From the NCBI RefSeq assembly GCF_019805165.1, contig NZ_RWIJ01000016.1:62001-126000 (forward strand): DNA of 64,000 nt, written 5' to 3'. The notes beneath the pieces were generated by a model. That model saw only the letters and a list, made by a program, of their open reading frames with translations, was not told where the DNA came from and did not search any database. The DNA is from Azospirillum sp. 412522. Lineage in GTDB: Bacteria > Pseudomonadota > Alphaproteobacteria > Azospirillales > Azospirillaceae. The first letter of the stretch is position 1. The number at the start of each line of letters is the position of its first letter. This document shows positions 1 to 18,194 of this stretch, one piece after another. The position numbers and the translations under genes are program-made.

Positions 1-704
1 TCCATCGCCTCCGACAGGACCGGATCGACCTTCCATTCCTCGCACGGCGTGCCGAAGGTCATGTAGAGGAAGTTTTCCGCGTAGGACAGGTCGTTGCGCG
101 GATACATGAACGGCTCGCCGACCGTATATTTATAGGCCATGGCGGCCATGGTCGGCATCTTGGCGATCAGGCGGTGCGCGGCGATCTTGCGCTGCACCGG
201 ATCGAAGATGTCGGTGGAATCGTGGTAGAAGGCCGACAGGGCGCCGACGACGCCGCACATGATCGCCATCGGGTGGGCGTCGCGGCGGAAGCCGCTGTAG
301 AACTTGGCCAGCTGCTCGTGCACCATCGTGTGGTAGGTGATGGTGCGCTCGAAATCGACCTTCTGCTGCGGGTTGGGCAGCTCGCCGTTCAGCAGCAGGT
401 GGCAGACTTCCAGGAAGTCGCAGTTCTCGGCCAGATCGGCGATGGCATAGCCGCGGTGCAGCAGGATGCCTTCGTCGCCATCGATGTAGGTGATGGCGGA
501 ATCGCAGGCGGCGGTGGAGGTGAAGCCGGGATCGTAGGTGAAATAGCCGGTTTCGGCGTAGAGCTTGCGGATGTCGATCACGTTGGGACCGGTGGACCCG
601 CCGAGCAGCGGCAGCTTGAGAGTCTTGCCGGTGGCGTCGTCGGTCAGCGTGACGGTGCCGACCTGGGTCACATCGCCATGCGGCGCGTGCTTGCTCGATT
701 CCAT
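1..704 (-). CDS. gltA: Citrate synthase (partial, C-terminus beyond left edge)
   Basis: Condenses acetyl-CoA and oxaloacetate to citrate in the TCA cycle. The visible 234 residues run from an ATG at 702-704 ([14 protein letters not shown]) through the N-terminal half of a type II citrate synthase. This includes the small beta-rich N-terminal domain ([16 protein letters not shown]) and the helical core segments [31 protein letters not shown] and [18 protein letters not shown]. The catalytic His/Asp region lies beyond the left edge. It is transcribed leftward, divergent from the small ORF at 921. Family assignment is secure; only completeness is unknown. Confidence 0.95.
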   Translation of the reverse strand, partial: MESSKHAPHGDVTQVGTVTLTDDATGKTLKLPLLGGSTGPNVIDIRKLYAETGYFTYDPGFTSTAACDSAITYIDGDEGILLHRGYAIADLAENCDFLEVCHLLLNGELPNPQQKVDFERTITYHTMVHEQLAKFYSGFRRDAHPMAIMCGVVGALSAFYHDSTDIFDPVQRKIAAHRLIAKMPTMAAMAYKYTVGEPFMYPRNDLSYAENFLYMTFGTPCEEWKVDPVLSEAM

Positions 705-920
705 GACCTTGTCAAACTCCTTGCTGGCCGGCTGGGCGATGGCTCGCGGCCCCCGCTGCCGGACCTTGGTGGTTGGCCCGTCGTCAGGCGCGCTTGAAAG
801 CGCGCTCTTCGGCACCCTGCGGCGCCGCGCCGTCTTCTCCCGGTCTCCGAAGGATAGGAGGGACGCGGAACACGCATCCATCCTGGTCGTTGACTCCTCC
901 AGAAGATAGCAGAGGACATC

Positions 921-1166
921 ATGACCGACACGCCTCAAACGCGCACCCCCTCCGAAGGAATGCCCCAGCCGAAGAAATCCGGCACGGACACCCCGGACAA
1001 AACCCGCGACCAGACCCCGGCCGGCGAACGGTCCCCGCGCGAGGACATGACCAAGACACCGGGCGACGGCACGTTGCAGGACGCCACACCGGCCGGCCTG
1101 TCGTCCAAGGAACTGCGGGAACGGGCGGAGGACGCCGACGGCTCGGCCCAGCCCGGCACCGGCTGA
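921..1166 (+). CDS. Small hydrophilic, probably disordered hypothetical protein (81 aa)
   Basis: An 81-residue product rich in Thr, Pro, Asp, Glu and Lys with no hydrophobic core, so probably intrinsically disordered. It has repeated short KTPGD/TPSEG/TPAGE-like segments and no recognised domain. The ATG at 921 follows AGAGGACATC, a fair Shine-Dalgarno sequence. It sits alone between divergent gltA and the convergent kinase gene, whose stop it almost meets across a shared hairpin (1161-1191). Function unknown. A real gene is favoured by start, spacing and composition, but the short length leaves doubt. Confidence 0.55.
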   Translation: MTDTPQTRTPSEGMPQPKKSGTDTPDKTRDQTPAGERSPREDMTKTPGDGTLQDATPAGLSSKELRERAEDADGSAQPGTG

Positions 1167-1185
1167 CCGTCTCTTCCGAACGGGT

Positions 1186-1191
<6 letters not shown>
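1161..1191. terminator. Bidirectional hairpin between converging genes
   Basis: GGCTGACCGT (1161-1170) pairs with ACGG-GT-TCAGCC (1180-1191), giving a 10-bp stem with a 2-nt bulge. It overlaps the stop codons of both converging genes (1164-1166 and 1186-1188). There is no T-run on either side, so terminator function is an inference. Confidence 0.45.
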
Positions 1192-4566
<3,375 letters not shown>

Positions 4567-4586
4567 CCCTCCCTTCGCGCTCCCGC

Positions 4587-6062
4587 TCAAGCAGCCGTCT
4601 CCCCGGCGGTGCGGCTTCCAACCCCGCGCCATTGCTGAAGCTTGCGGTAGATGGTGGAGGGGCTGATCTCCAGCATCAGGGCGGCGCGCGGCACATCGTC
4701 CCCGGTCAGCCGCAGCGCCTTCAGGATCATGTCCTTTTCGACCTGCCAAAGCGGCTGCACGGCACCGTTCCCCTCCGACACGTCGGCCATCGGGGAGCCG
4801 CAGGCGGCGCGGGGGGAGGCACCGGCGTCCGGACCGCCCAGCGGCGGCAGCATGTCCAGCGTGACCCGCGGCCCATCGTTCAGCACCACGACATTGCGGA
4901 CGACATTCTGCAATTGCCGCACGTTGCCCGGCCAGTCATGGGCGCGCAGCCGCGCCTCCACCTCCGGCGCGAAGGCCGACAGCGCCCTCCCCTCCTCGTG
5001 CGCATAGTCGGTCAGGAAGGAGCGGGCGATCTCGATGACATCGTCGCCGCGGTCGCGCAGCGGCGGCAGGGCCAGTGGAATGACGTGCAGGCGGTAATAG
5101 AGATCCTCGCGGAAGCGGCCGGCCTGCACCTCGGCGAGAGGGTCGCGGTTGGTGGCGGCGACGAAGCGCACGTCCACCCGCTCCTCCCGCCCGCTGCCGA
5201 CGCGGTTGACCGTGCCGGTCTGGACGAACCGCAGAAGCTTGCTCTGCAGATCGAACGGCATCTCGCAGATCTCGTCCAGGAACAGCGTACCGCCGTCGGC
5301 CAGCAGAGCCGCTCCCGCCCGGTCGCCCGCCGCCCCGGTGAAGGCGCCCTTCACATGGCCGAAAATCTCGGATTCCAGCAGATCCTTGGGGATCGCGGCG
5401 CAGTTCAACGCGACGAAGGCGCCGTCGCGCCGCGGGCTGGCGCGATGGATGGCCTGGGCCGCCACCTCCTTGCCGGTCCCGCTCTCTCCCGTGATGAAGA
5501 CGTTGGCGCGGCTGGCCGCCACGCTCTCGATCGTGCGGTAGACCGCCTGCATCTCCGGCGAGCCGCCGATGAAGCCATGGAAGCGCCCGCGGTCCAGATC
5601 CTTGCGATACCCTTCCACCATTCGCGCCAGCGTCCGCCGTTCCAGCGCATTGCGCAGGGTCAGGTTCAGCCGGTCGGCATTGAACGGCTTCACGATGAAG
5701 TCGAAGGCACCGAGCCTCATCGCCTCCACCGCCAGATCGATGGAGCCGTGGGCGGTGACGATCACCACCGAGACGCTGGGGTCGCGGGCCTGCAACGCCT
5801 GCAGCACCTCCAGCCCGTCCATGTCCGGCAGTTTCAAATCCAGGATCACCGCATCCGGCGGCGACGCAGACGCCGCGTCGAGCGCCTCGCCCCCGCAGGG
5901 GCAATGCACGACATCATAGGCCGCCGCGCGCAGGAACTCGGTATAGAGCCTGGCGAGCGGAAGCGTATCCTCGATCAGCAGGATCCGGCGCTTCTTGGAG
6001 GAGGACAAGGGCGGCACTCGGGCAGTCCACTGGGCAATCGGTGGCGATGATAAGACCGGCAC
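4587..6062 (-). CDS. NtrC/LuxO-type sigma-54-dependent response regulator
   Basis: A 491-residue DNA-binding activator. Receiver domain ~25-140 (LLIEDTLPLAR, phospho-Asp in ILDLKLPDMDG, KPF). AAA+ domain with Walker A GESGTGKE (~192), sigma-54 loop GAFTGA (~239) and Walker B LFLDEI. C-terminal Fis-type helix-turn-helix near LTGDDVPRAALMLEISPSTI. The intact GAFTGA loop means it should open sigma-54 promoters. The frame opens at a GTG (6060-6062) without a clear ribosome site. A second GTG at 6015-6017, closer to the receiver, is equally possible. It precedes the hybrid kinase by 20 bp, so they are probably co-transcribed. Target genes are not evident in this window. Confidence 0.92.
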   Translation of the reverse strand: MPVLSSPPIAQWTARVPPLSSSKKRRILLIEDTLPLARLYTEFLRAAAYDVVHCPCGGEALDAASASPPDAVILDLKLPDMDGLEVLQALQARDPSVSVVIVTAHGSIDLAVEAMRLGAFDFIVKPFNADRLNLTLRNALERRTLARMVEGYRKDLDRGRFHGFIGGSPEMQAVYRTIESVAASRANVFITGESGTGKEVAAQAIHRASPRRDGAFVALNCAAIPKDLLESEIFGHVKGAFTGAAGDRAGAALLADGGTLFLDEICEMPFDLQSKLLRFVQTGTVNRVGSGREERVDVRFVAATNRDPLAEVQAGRFREDLYYRLHVIPLALPPLRDRGDDVIEIARSFLTDYAHEEGRALSAFAPEVEARLRAHDWPGNVRQLQNVVRNVVVLNDGPRVTLDMLPPLGGPDAGASPRAACGSPMADVSEGNGAVQPLWQVEKDMILKALRLTGDDVPRAALMLEISPSTIYRKLQQWRGVGSRTAGETAA

Positions 6063-6159
6063 CAGTGTAGCCCGGCAAAAGCCCTGCCGCCAGTCGGGCT
6101 GAGCCTAGTGGCATATGACCTTTATGCTCGGCTATCCCGAGGGGTCCTTTTCCGCTCTC

Positions 6160-6930
6160 TCACGCTCCGCTGTCGATCAGGTCGGTCCGTCCGATCCGCC
6201 GCAGCGAGACCTGGACACGGGCGTTGTGCTCGCGGATTTCGCGCAGGGTCTGCAACGTGAACTCCACATGACCCTCGGCCGCCGCGCTCGCCGCCGCTGC
6301 ATCGCCGGCCAACACCGCGTTCGCAATGGCGAGATGCTGCTGCAGAAGCAACTCGCGCACCCCCGGCCGGGAATAGAGGTCGGTGCGGTTGTAGAACACG
6401 TCGTTGCGCAGCAGGTCGGACAGGGTCCGCATGATGTGCAGCATGACGACGTTGTGCGCCGCCTCGTAGATCGCCAGATGCAGGTCGGCGTCGGAGTCCG
6501 CCTCCTCCGAGCTGTCGTCCTTGCCGTGGGCGGCCTGCATGCGGGCGACGATGGCGCGAATGCCGTCGCGGTCGAGATCGGTCGCCCGCTGCGCCGCCAG
6601 TCCGGCCGCCGCCGCCTCGATGGAGCGGCGGAATTCCAGATAGTCGAAGGATGCGTCCGGCTTGTTGCGCATCAGTGTCATCAGCGGGTCGGCGATCTGT
6701 GACAGGAAGCTGGCGACATGGGTGCCGCTGCGCCCGGTGACCAGCAGGCCGCGTTCCTCCAGCTTGGCGATGGCGTCGCGCAGCGACGGGCGCGACACGT
6801 CCAGCTTCACCGCCAGTTCGCGTTCGGCCAGCAGCTTCTCACCCGGACGCAGCGCGCCTTCCAGGATCAGCCGCTCCAGATGCTCGGCAATGGCGTCGGC
6901 CAGCTTGGCCGGTTTGATCGTCCCCTGCAT
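6160..6930 (-). CDS. lldR: GntR family (FadR/FCD subfamily) regulator, probable lactate-responsive LldR
   Basis: A 256-residue regulator with an N-terminal winged helix (LAERELAVKLDVSRPSLRDA, ~35-75) and an all-helical FCD effector domain with conserved acidic and His residues (DADLHLAIYEAAHN, GHVEFTLQTLREI). The ATG at 6928-6930 (MQGTIKPAKLAD) is preceded by AGGGAGAGG. An upstream in-frame start at 7023 would add an unlikely 31-residue tail. It is divergent from lldP and so is the likely local regulator of lactate uptake and oxidation, by analogy with LldR/PdhR. The lactate response is inferred from context only. The 97-bp gap to the next leftward gene suggests separate transcription. Confidence 0.88.
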   Translation of the reverse strand: MQGTIKPAKLADAIAEHLERLILEGALRPGEKLLAERELAVKLDVSRPSLRDAIAKLEERGLLVTGRSGTHVASFLSQIADPLMTLMRNKPDASFDYLEFRRSIEAAAAGLAAQRATDLDRDGIRAIVARMQAAHGKDDSSEEADSDADLHLAIYEAAHNVVMLHIMRTLSDLLRNDVFYNRTDLYSRPGVRELLLQQHLAIANAVLAGDAAAASAAAEGHVEFTLQTLREIREHNARVQVSLRRIGRTDLIDSGA

Positions 6931-7407
6931 TGGGTGGGCGGCCTCTCCCTGAACGTCTTGGCCCTCTTCAATAACGATGGACGGAACAGGCGTCCAGAGC
7001 GGCGGAAGCGGGGAGAGTCGCACCCCCCTACCAAAGTTGGTCGCTTGGCAAACGATTCAGCCGTTGCACAGTCTGGTAAAATATTTTATCCACCTCTCAC
7101 CGTATGGATAAGAGATGTACACCGCTTCCCGGATGGCAAGGGGGCTTCCCCAAGAGCGCCGGAGCGGAAAGTGCATCCACACGTACCGGGACAGGACGGA
7201 CCAGCACCCGCCAAGGGCGCATCCGCACCGCAAGACTGGGGCCGCAGAACCCTGGCGGCGGTGAACGCCTCCGCATTGCCGAACGCCGGCCTTCCACCCG
7301 CGCCGCCATCCAGGCGCGGGCGGGGCGGGGTTCGCGCAAACGCGGCCAGCCCTCTCCCGGCACACCGTTCGGACCGACATCACTCCCCGAGAAGGAGACC
7401 CCTGACG
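6931..7407. other. Divergent control region between GntR gene and lldP (477 bp)
   Basis: No gene seen. The part next to the regulator is AT-richer than the surroundings and holds ACCAA-AG-TTGGT (7030-7041) and the AT-rich palindrome at 7077-7088. From about 7095 to lldP there is a GC-rich untranslated stretch of roughly 300 nt in which I recognise no structure or riboswitch. Confidence 0.6.
7064..7092 (+). promoter_or_regulatory. Candidate lldP promoter overlapping an AT-rich palindromic operator
   Basis: TTGCAC (7064-7069), a 17-bp spacer and TATCCA (7087-7092) resemble a sigma-70 promoter for the lldP operon. Its spacer is occupied by the perfect 12-bp palindrome TAAAATATTTTA (7077-7088), flanked by TGG and TCCA. 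Such a palindrome is rare in this GC-rich DNA and is placed where the divergent GntR-family repressor would block RNA polymerase. The sequence is seen directly; the function is inferred. Confidence 0.35.
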
Positions 7408-9084
<1,677 letters not shown>

Positions 9085-9100
9085 AGCGGCCCGTGGTGAT

Positions 9101-9118
9101 CGGCCGCCAAGGCGGCCG
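9101..9118. other. Perfect GC-rich inverted repeat between lldP and dld
   Basis: CGGCCGCC-AA-GGCGGCCG lies 16 bp after the lldP stop. It has no T-run. In the transcript it would form a short strong hairpin that could reduce read-through or protect the 3' end of lldP mRNA. The role is inferred. Confidence 0.4.
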
Positions 9119-9164
9119 GCCTCCCCCGTTCCACCTCCCCCTCCCCCAGCAGGAGCCGCCGCCA

Positions 9165-12023
<2,859 letters not shown>

Positions 12024-12063
12024 ACGACGCCCGTCCATAAGAATGCCCGCGAGGAAGCGCCCG

Positions 12064-12813
12064 ATGTCCACGATCCCCAAACCCCACCGCGTCTATTACT
12101 TCGGCACCTGCTTGGTCGACCTGTTCTTCCCCGACGCCGGCATGGCCGGGATCGAGCTGCTGCAATCCCAGGGGCTGACCGTCGTCTTCCCGCAGGGGCA
12201 GAGCTGCTGCGGCCAGCCGGCCTACAATTCCGGCTACCGCGCCGACGCGCTGAAGGTCGCCCGCGCCCAGCTGGACCTGTTCCCCGGCGACGATCCCATC
12301 GTCGTGCCCTCGGGTTCCTGCGCCGGCATGATGAAGAAGCACTGGCCCGACCTGTTCCGCGGCGAGCCGGACGAGGCGAAGGCAGTGCAGGTGGCGGGGC
12401 GCGTCTGGGAGCTGACCCAGTTCCTGGTCCATGTGCTGGACGTTCGCCTGACCGACCAGGGCGAGCCCGTCCGTGTCACTTGGCACGCCTCCTGCCATGC
12501 CCAGCGCGAGATGGGCGTGGTCGAGGAACCGAAGGCTCTGCTGCGCCAGCTCGCCAATGTCGAGCTGGTCGAGCTGAAGCGGGAGAAGGAGTGCTGCGGC
12601 TTCGGCGGCACCTTCGCCGTGCGCCATCCGGAGATCTCCGCGGCGATGGTCGGGGACAAGGTGGCGGACATCGAGGACACCGGGGCTGCCCGCGTGGTGT
12701 CCGGCGACTGCGGCTGCCTGCTGAACATCGGCGGCGCGCTGGAGGCCGGAGCAAAGGCCGCGCACGGCCAGCACATCGCCCAGTTCCTGAAGGAGCGCAT
12801 CCATGGACGGTAA
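12064..12813 (+). CDS. lldE: L-lactate utilisation Fe-S protein LldE (LutA)
   Basis: A 249-residue subunit of the three-part LldEFG (LutABC) L-lactate oxidising complex. It consists of two CCG-type cysteine-rich repeats, SCCGQPAYNSGY (~48) and ECCGFGGTFAVR (~176), the kind that bind an Fe-S cluster. The ATG at 12064 (MSTIPKPHRVYYFGTC) has GAGGAAG just upstream; another ATG seven codons earlier is less well placed. Its 3' end overlaps lldF by 11 bp, pointing to translational coupling. Confidence 0.93.
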   Translation: MSTIPKPHRVYYFGTCLVDLFFPDAGMAGIELLQSQGLTVVFPQGQSCCGQPAYNSGYRADALKVARAQLDLFPGDDPIVVPSGSCAGMMKKHWPDLFRGEPDEAKAVQVAGRVWELTQFLVHVLDVRLTDQGEPVRVTWHASCHAQREMGVVEEPKALLRQLANVELVELKREKECCGFGGTFAVRHPEISAAMVGDKVADIEDTGAARVVSGDCGCLLNIGGALEAGAKAAHGQHIAQFLKERIHGR

Positions 12814-14227
12814 CGCACCGGATTTCGCCGCCGCCTCGCGCGCGGCGCTGGCCGACCCGCAGCTGCGCGGGAATTTCCGCCGCGCCATGGACGGGCTGAT
12901 GACCAAGCGCGCCGCCCAGTTCCCGGACGCGGGCGAATGGCATGGGGTGCGGGCGCTGGCCGCTGCGGTCCGGCTGCGCGCCCTGTCGAAGTTGCCGGAA
13001 CTGCTGGAGACGCTGGAGGAGAACTGCACCCGCAACGGCATCACCGTCCATTGGGCCGCCACGACGGAAGAGGCCAACGCCATCGCCCTCGACATCCTGC
13101 ACAAGGCGAACGCCAAGCTGGTGGTCAAGGGCAAGTCGATGGTGACGGAGGAGATGCACCTCAACGCCGTGCTGGAAAAGGACGGCATCGAAGTGCTGGA
13201 AAGCGACCTCGGCGAATACATCGTGCAGCTGGACGGCACCATGCCGGCGCACATCATCATGCCGGCGATCCACCTGAACACCAAACAGATCGCCCATCTG
13301 TTCAAGCGCAAGATCAAGGATGCCGAAAGCCGCGAGGATGCGGCCTATCTGACCGACCTCGCCCGCCGGGTGCTGCGCGCCAAGTTCCAGGCCGCCGATG
13401 TCGGCATGTCCGGCGTCAATGCCGCGGTGGCGGAAACCGGCACCCTCTGCCTGATCGAGAACGAGGGCAACGGCCGCATGTGCACCACCGTGCCGCCGGT
13501 CCACATCGCCTTCATGGGGCTGGAGAAGGTGGTGGAAAAGCTGGAGGACGTGCCGCCGGTCATCAGCCTGCTGCCGCGCTCCGCCACCGGACAGCCGATC
13601 ACCACCTACGTCAACATGATCTCCGGCCCGCGCAAGGACGGCGAAAAGGACGGCCCGCGCGAGGTGCATCTGGTCATCCTCGACAATGGCCGATCCAGCA
13701 TCTATGCCGACCCGGAATTGCGCGACACGCTGCGCTGCATCCGCTGCGGCGCCTGCATGAACCATTGCCCGGTCTACACCAAGGTCGGCGGCCATGCCTA
13801 TGAGGCCCCCTACCCCGGCCCGATCGGCAAGATCCTGGTGCCGCAGATCGAGGGGCTGGAGAAGCGCGGGGCCATGCCTCATGCCTGCACCATGTGCAAC
13901 GCCTGCGTCGAGATCTGCCCGGTGAAGATCCCCATCGTGGAGATCATGGGGCGTCTGCGGGTCGAGGCGGTGAAGCCCGGCGGCGCAGTGAAGGACGGTG
14001 GCGCCAAGGCCAGCCGTAAGGAATCGATGGTTTGGAGCGGCTGGGCGGCGATGAACGCCTCTCCCACCGCCTACCGCCTCGCGACCATGGCGATGAGCAG
14101 GCTCGGCAACGCGGCACCCTCGTCGCTGCCCATGCTGAAGGAGTGGACCAATGTCCGCACCAAGCCGCGCTTCGCCGGCCGCACCCTGCACGACCTCGCC
14201 CGCGCCAAGGGGATTCCCGATGTCTGA
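12803..14227 (+). CDS. lldF: L-lactate utilisation Fe-S protein LldF (LutB)
   Basis: A 474-residue subunit of the LldEFG complex. The N-terminal two thirds is a LUD-type domain (VVKGKSMVTEEMHLN, GVNAAVAETGTLCLIENEGN). The C-terminal part holds two 4Fe-4S motifs, CIRCGACMNHCPVY (~311) and CTMCNACVEICPVKIP (~362). AAGGAG lies inside the end of lldE at the right spacing from the ATG at 12803. It overlaps lldE by 11 bp and lldG by 8 bp. Confidence 0.95.
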   Translation: MDGNAPDFAAASRAALADPQLRGNFRRAMDGLMTKRAAQFPDAGEWHGVRALAAAVRLRALSKLPELLETLEENCTRNGITVHWAATTEEANAIALDILHKANAKLVVKGKSMVTEEMHLNAVLEKDGIEVLESDLGEYIVQLDGTMPAHIIMPAIHLNTKQIAHLFKRKIKDAESREDAAYLTDLARRVLRAKFQAADVGMSGVNAAVAETGTLCLIENEGNGRMCTTVPPVHIAFMGLEKVVEKLEDVPPVISLLPRSATGQPITTYVNMISGPRKDGEKDGPREVHLVILDNGRSSIYADPELRDTLRCIRCGACMNHCPVYTKVGGHAYEAPYPGPIGKILVPQIEGLEKRGAMPHACTMCNACVEICPVKIPIVEIMGRLRVEAVKPGGAVKDGGAKASRKESMVWSGWAAMNASPTAYRLATMAMSRLGNAAPSSLPMLKEWTNVRTKPRFAGRTLHDLARAKGIPDV

Positions 14228-14885
14228 CGCCCGCAATTCGATCCTGACCAGACTGCGCGCGACGCGCGACGCCCACCCGCCGACCCCGCCGGCCTCCGAT
14301 TTCGCGCCGATCGAGGCGAAGCAGTGGGCGGCCGAGGAGCGCCTGCCGCGTATCCGCCGTCTGATGGAGGCGGTGCATACCGAATTCCTCGACGCGACCA
14401 AGGCCGATTGGCCGCAGGTGCTGCGCGAATTCCTGGCGCGGGAGGGAGTGGGATCGCTGCTCTACGCGCCGGGGACGGAAGCGGGGAAGCAGTTGGTCGA
14501 GGGGGGGGAGAGGGGGCCGATCCCCACCCTCATCCCCTACGACCGGCCCCTCGAAGACCTCAAGCCGCAGCTTTTCGAGACCATCGAAGCCGGCCTGACC
14601 ACCACCCGCGGCGCCATCGCCGAGACGGGCAGCCTGATCCTGTGGCCGACCGCGGAGGAACCGCGCACCCTCTCGCTCATCCCGCACATCCACATCGCGC
14701 TGCTGCGCACTGACGCTCTCTACGACACCTTCCTGCAAGCCATGCGCGAGCAGGGATGGGCGCAGGCGATGCCGACCAACGCGCTGCTGGTGTCCGGACC
14801 CAGCAAGACCGCCGACATCGAGCAGACTTTGGCCTATGGCGTCCACGGCCCGAAGCGGCTGGTCGTCCTGGTGATCCACCAATGA
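14220..14885 (+). CDS. lldG: L-lactate utilisation protein LldG (LutC)
   Basis: A 221-residue LUD-domain protein, third part of the L-lactate oxidation complex. The segment TTTRGAIAETGSLILWP is the typical LutC signature, followed by LSLIPHIHIALL. The start ATG at 14220 overlaps the end of lldF by 8 bp. The stop overlaps the next small ORF by ATGA. No FMN-type lldD is present nearby, so L-lactate oxidation here probably depends on LldEFG. Confidence 0.93.
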   Translation: MSDARNSILTRLRATRDAHPPTPPASDFAPIEAKQWAAEERLPRIRRLMEAVHTEFLDATKADWPQVLREFLAREGVGSLLYAPGTEAGKQLVEGGERGPIPTLIPYDRPLEDLKPQLFETIEAGLTTTRGAIAETGSLILWPTAEEPRTLSLIPHIHIALLRTDALYDTFLQAMREQGWAQAMPTNALLVSGPSKTADIEQTLAYGVHGPKRLVVLVIHQ

Positions 14886-15139
14886 CCATCCGACCGACCA
14901 ACGAGCCGGCACTCCGGCTCTACGAGGCGATCCTGCATCTCAGGCGCCTCGGACACCGGGTGGAGAAATGCGAAGGGCGGCGCGGGCGACATCGGCTGGA
15001 TGGGGCCGAAATCGCCGACGCCGCCCTTCTCGAGCTGGCGATGACCCGCGTCCGCCGGGGGGCGCGGGTCCCCTTGTCCCGTCAGGCCGGACGCACCGCC
15101 GCCGGGCGCGACACCGCCACCGACGGCTTGCGGCCGTAG
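14882..15139 (+). CDS. Small ORF coupled to lldG (85 aa), unknown function
   Basis: Starts at an ATG overlapping the lldG stop in an ATGA arrangement, which favours coupled translation. The first ~50 residues ([20 protein letters not shown], then a basic GRRGRH segment and a small amphipathic helix) look like a compact helical domain. The C-terminal tail overlaps the end of convergent dadA by 58 bp and is Arg-rich. No family recognised. It may be a real accessory protein of the lactate operon or an open-frame artefact. Confidence 0.42.
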   Translation: MTIRPTNEPALRLYEAILHLRRLGHRVEKCEGRRGRHRLDGAEIADAALLELAMTRVRRGARVPLSRQAGRTAAGRDTATDGLRP

Positions 15140-16383
15140 CGGTCGACGCTGAGGCCTTCCATGTCGATGTCGGTCCGGCGGCCGCCGACCACATCGGCCA
15201 GCACGCGGGCGGAGCCGGCGGACATCGTCCAGCCCAGCGTGCCGTGGCCGGTGTTGAGGTACAGGTTGCGGATGTGCGTCGGCCCCAGGATCGGCGTGCC
15301 GTCCGGCGTGTTCGGGCGCAGGCCGGTCCAGAACTCCGCCTTCGACAGGTCGCCCCCCTTCGGGAACAGGTCGCTGACCACATGGTCCAGCGCGCCGCGG
15401 CGGCCCTGGCGCAGCGTCAGGTCGAAACCGGCCAGCTCCGCCGTGCCGCCGACGCGGATGCGGTCGCCGAGCCGGGTGACGGCGATCTTGTGCGTCTCGT
15501 CCATCACCGTCGATTCCGGCGCATGGGCGGCGTCGGTGATAGGCAGGGTCAGCGAATATCCCTTCACCGGATAGACCGGCAGGTCGATGCCCAGCGGCTT
15601 CACCAGTTTCGGCGAATAGCTCCCCATGGCGACGATGTAGCTGTCGGCGGTCAGCGTGCCCTGGTCGGTCTGCACGCCGGTGATCTTGCGCCCATCGCTC
15701 TCCAGCCCGCGGATGGAGACGCCGTAGCGGAACTCCACCCCGCGCTTGGCGGCGTAATCGGCCAGCTTGCTGGTGAACTGGAAGCAGTCGCCGGTCTCGT
15801 CGCCCGGCAGATGCAGCGCGCCGACCAGCTTGTCCTTGACATGGGCCAGCGCCGGCTCGACCGAGGTCAGGCCGTCGCGGTCGAACAGGCTGTAGGGAAC
15901 GCCGTAGCGCTCCAGCACCGCCATGTCATAGCCGGCGGCGTCCATCTGCTTCTGGGTGCGGAAGACCTGCAGCGTGCCCTGGGTCCGCTCGTCATAGGTG
16001 ATGCCGGTCTCGGCGCGCAGGGCCTTCAGGCAGTCGCGGCTGTATTCGGCGACGCGGACCATCCGGCTCTTGTTCAGCTGGTAGCTCGCCTCGTTGGCGT
16101 TGGCCAGCAGCTTCAGGCACCAGGACCACATCGCCGGATCCAGCTTCGGCCGGATCACCAGCGGCGAATGCTTCATCATCATCCACTTGGCGGCCTTCAG
16201 CATCAGCCCCGGCGCCGCCCAGGGAGCGGAATAGCCCGGCGACACCTCGCCCGCGTTGGCGTAGCTGGTCTCCAGCGCCGGGCCGGCCTGACGGTCGATC
16301 ACGGTCACCTCATGCCCGGCGCGCGCCAGATAATAGGCCGTGGTGACTCCGATGACGCCGCTGCCCAGAACGATCACGCGCAT
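15082..16383 (-). CDS. dadA: D-amino acid dehydrogenase small subunit
   Basis: A 433-residue membrane-associated flavoprotein that oxidatively deaminates D-amino acids (classically D-alanine made by alanine racemase) to 2-oxo acids and feeds the respiratory chain. N-terminal FAD-binding Rossmann motif [20 protein letters not shown] with VIDRQ. DadA landmarks include [19 protein letters not shown], a C-terminal [13 protein letters not shown], and [20 protein letters not shown]. The ATG at 16381-16383 follows GGGGAGCC and starts right at the Rossmann strand. The frame is open further upstream but that part is non-coding. It is transcribed from a strong sigma-54 promoter match (16431-16446) and is divergent from a TyrR-like activator. 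Confidence 0.95.
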   Translation of the reverse strand: MRVIVLGSGVIGVTTAYYLARAGHEVTVIDRQAGPALETSYANAGEVSPGYSAPWAAPGLMLKAAKWMMMKHSPLVIRPKLDPAMWSWCLKLLANANEASYQLNKSRMVRVAEYSRDCLKALRAETGITYDERTQGTLQVFRTQKQMDAAGYDMAVLERYGVPYSLFDRDGLTSVEPALAHVKDKLVGALHLPGDETGDCFQFTSKLADYAAKRGVEFRYGVSIRGLESDGRKITGVQTDQGTLTADSYIVAMGSYSPKLVKPLGIDLPVYPVKGYSLTLPITDAAHAPESTVMDETHKIAVTRLGDRIRVGGTAELAGFDLTLRQGRRGALDHVVSDLFPKGGDLSKAEFWTGLRPNTPDGTPILGPTHIRNLYLNTGHGTLGWTMSAGSARVLADVVGGRRTDIDMEGLSVDRYGRKPSVAVSRPAAVRPA

Positions 16384-16430
16384 GAGACTGGCTCCCCGAG
16401 GGATGAAGGACTTCGCTTGGGGATGGAGTT

Positions 16431-16446
16431 CGCAAGGAGCGTGCCA
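16431..16446 (-). promoter_or_regulatory. Sigma-54 (RpoN) -24/-12 promoter of dadA
   Basis: Read on the minus strand: TGGCACG-CTCC-TTGCG. The invariant GG and GC doublets are separated by exactly 10 bp, and the element matches the consensus TGGCACG-N4-TTGC throughout. The predicted start is about 12 bp downstream (near 16420), leaving a 5' leader of ~37 nt with a good ribosome site. This is the clearest promoter in the window. Confidence 0.8.
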
Positions 16447-16500
16447 GAGCCGGAAATGGCGGATTTGCTGCGATGCCGTAGGGGTGGCGGGAAAGGGGGG

Positions 16501-16518
16501 TGTATACAGATGTTTACA
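16501..16518. promoter_or_regulatory. TyrR-box-like operator 1
   Basis: TGTATA-CAGATG-TTTACA matches the TyrR box TGTAAA-N6-TTTACA with one mismatch. It lies about 90 bp upstream of the predicted dadA start, a normal position for an enhancer-binding protein. It is expected to bind the product of the divergent gene at 16644. Confidence 0.65.
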
Positions 16519-16569
16519 GACGAAGGGGATTCCGATGCTGATGCATTGCAAAGCAAGGGATTGGACCGG

Positions 16570-16587
16570 TGTAAAGATTTTGATACA
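16570..16587. promoter_or_regulatory. TyrR-box-like operator 2
   Basis: TGTAAA-GATTTT-GATACA has a perfect left half-site and a two-mismatch right half-site of the TyrR box. It is ~160 bp upstream of the dadA start and overlaps the -35 region proposed for the regulator's own gene, so it could serve both activation and autorepression. Confidence 0.5.
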
Positions 16588-16608
16588 GCGTAATGATTTG
16601 TGTACAGT
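16580..16608 (+). promoter_or_regulatory. Candidate sigma-70 promoter of the TyrR-like gene
   Basis: TTGATA (16580-16585), 17 bp, TACAGT (16603-16608), placed 35 bp before the ATG at 16644. The -35 hexamer overlaps TyrR-like box 2. Moderate match only. Confidence 0.35.
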
Positions 16609-16643
16609 GGTGATCCGACTCTTCCACCCCAACACCCCGCCCC

Positions 16644-18173
<1,530 letters not shown>

Positions 18174-18194
18174 GGCCGCCACTCCTCGGCGGGA

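Noticed and set aside
6127-6141. CTCGG-CTATC-CCGAG hairpin after the GntR gene considered as a terminator
   Set aside because: The stem is only 5 bp and no T-run follows in the direction of transcription.
7030-7041. ACCAA-AG-TTGGT considered as a canonical PdhR/LldR operator
   Set aside because: The half-sites are in the opposite order to the known TTGGT-N3-ACCAA operator, so it is mentioned only as part of the control region.
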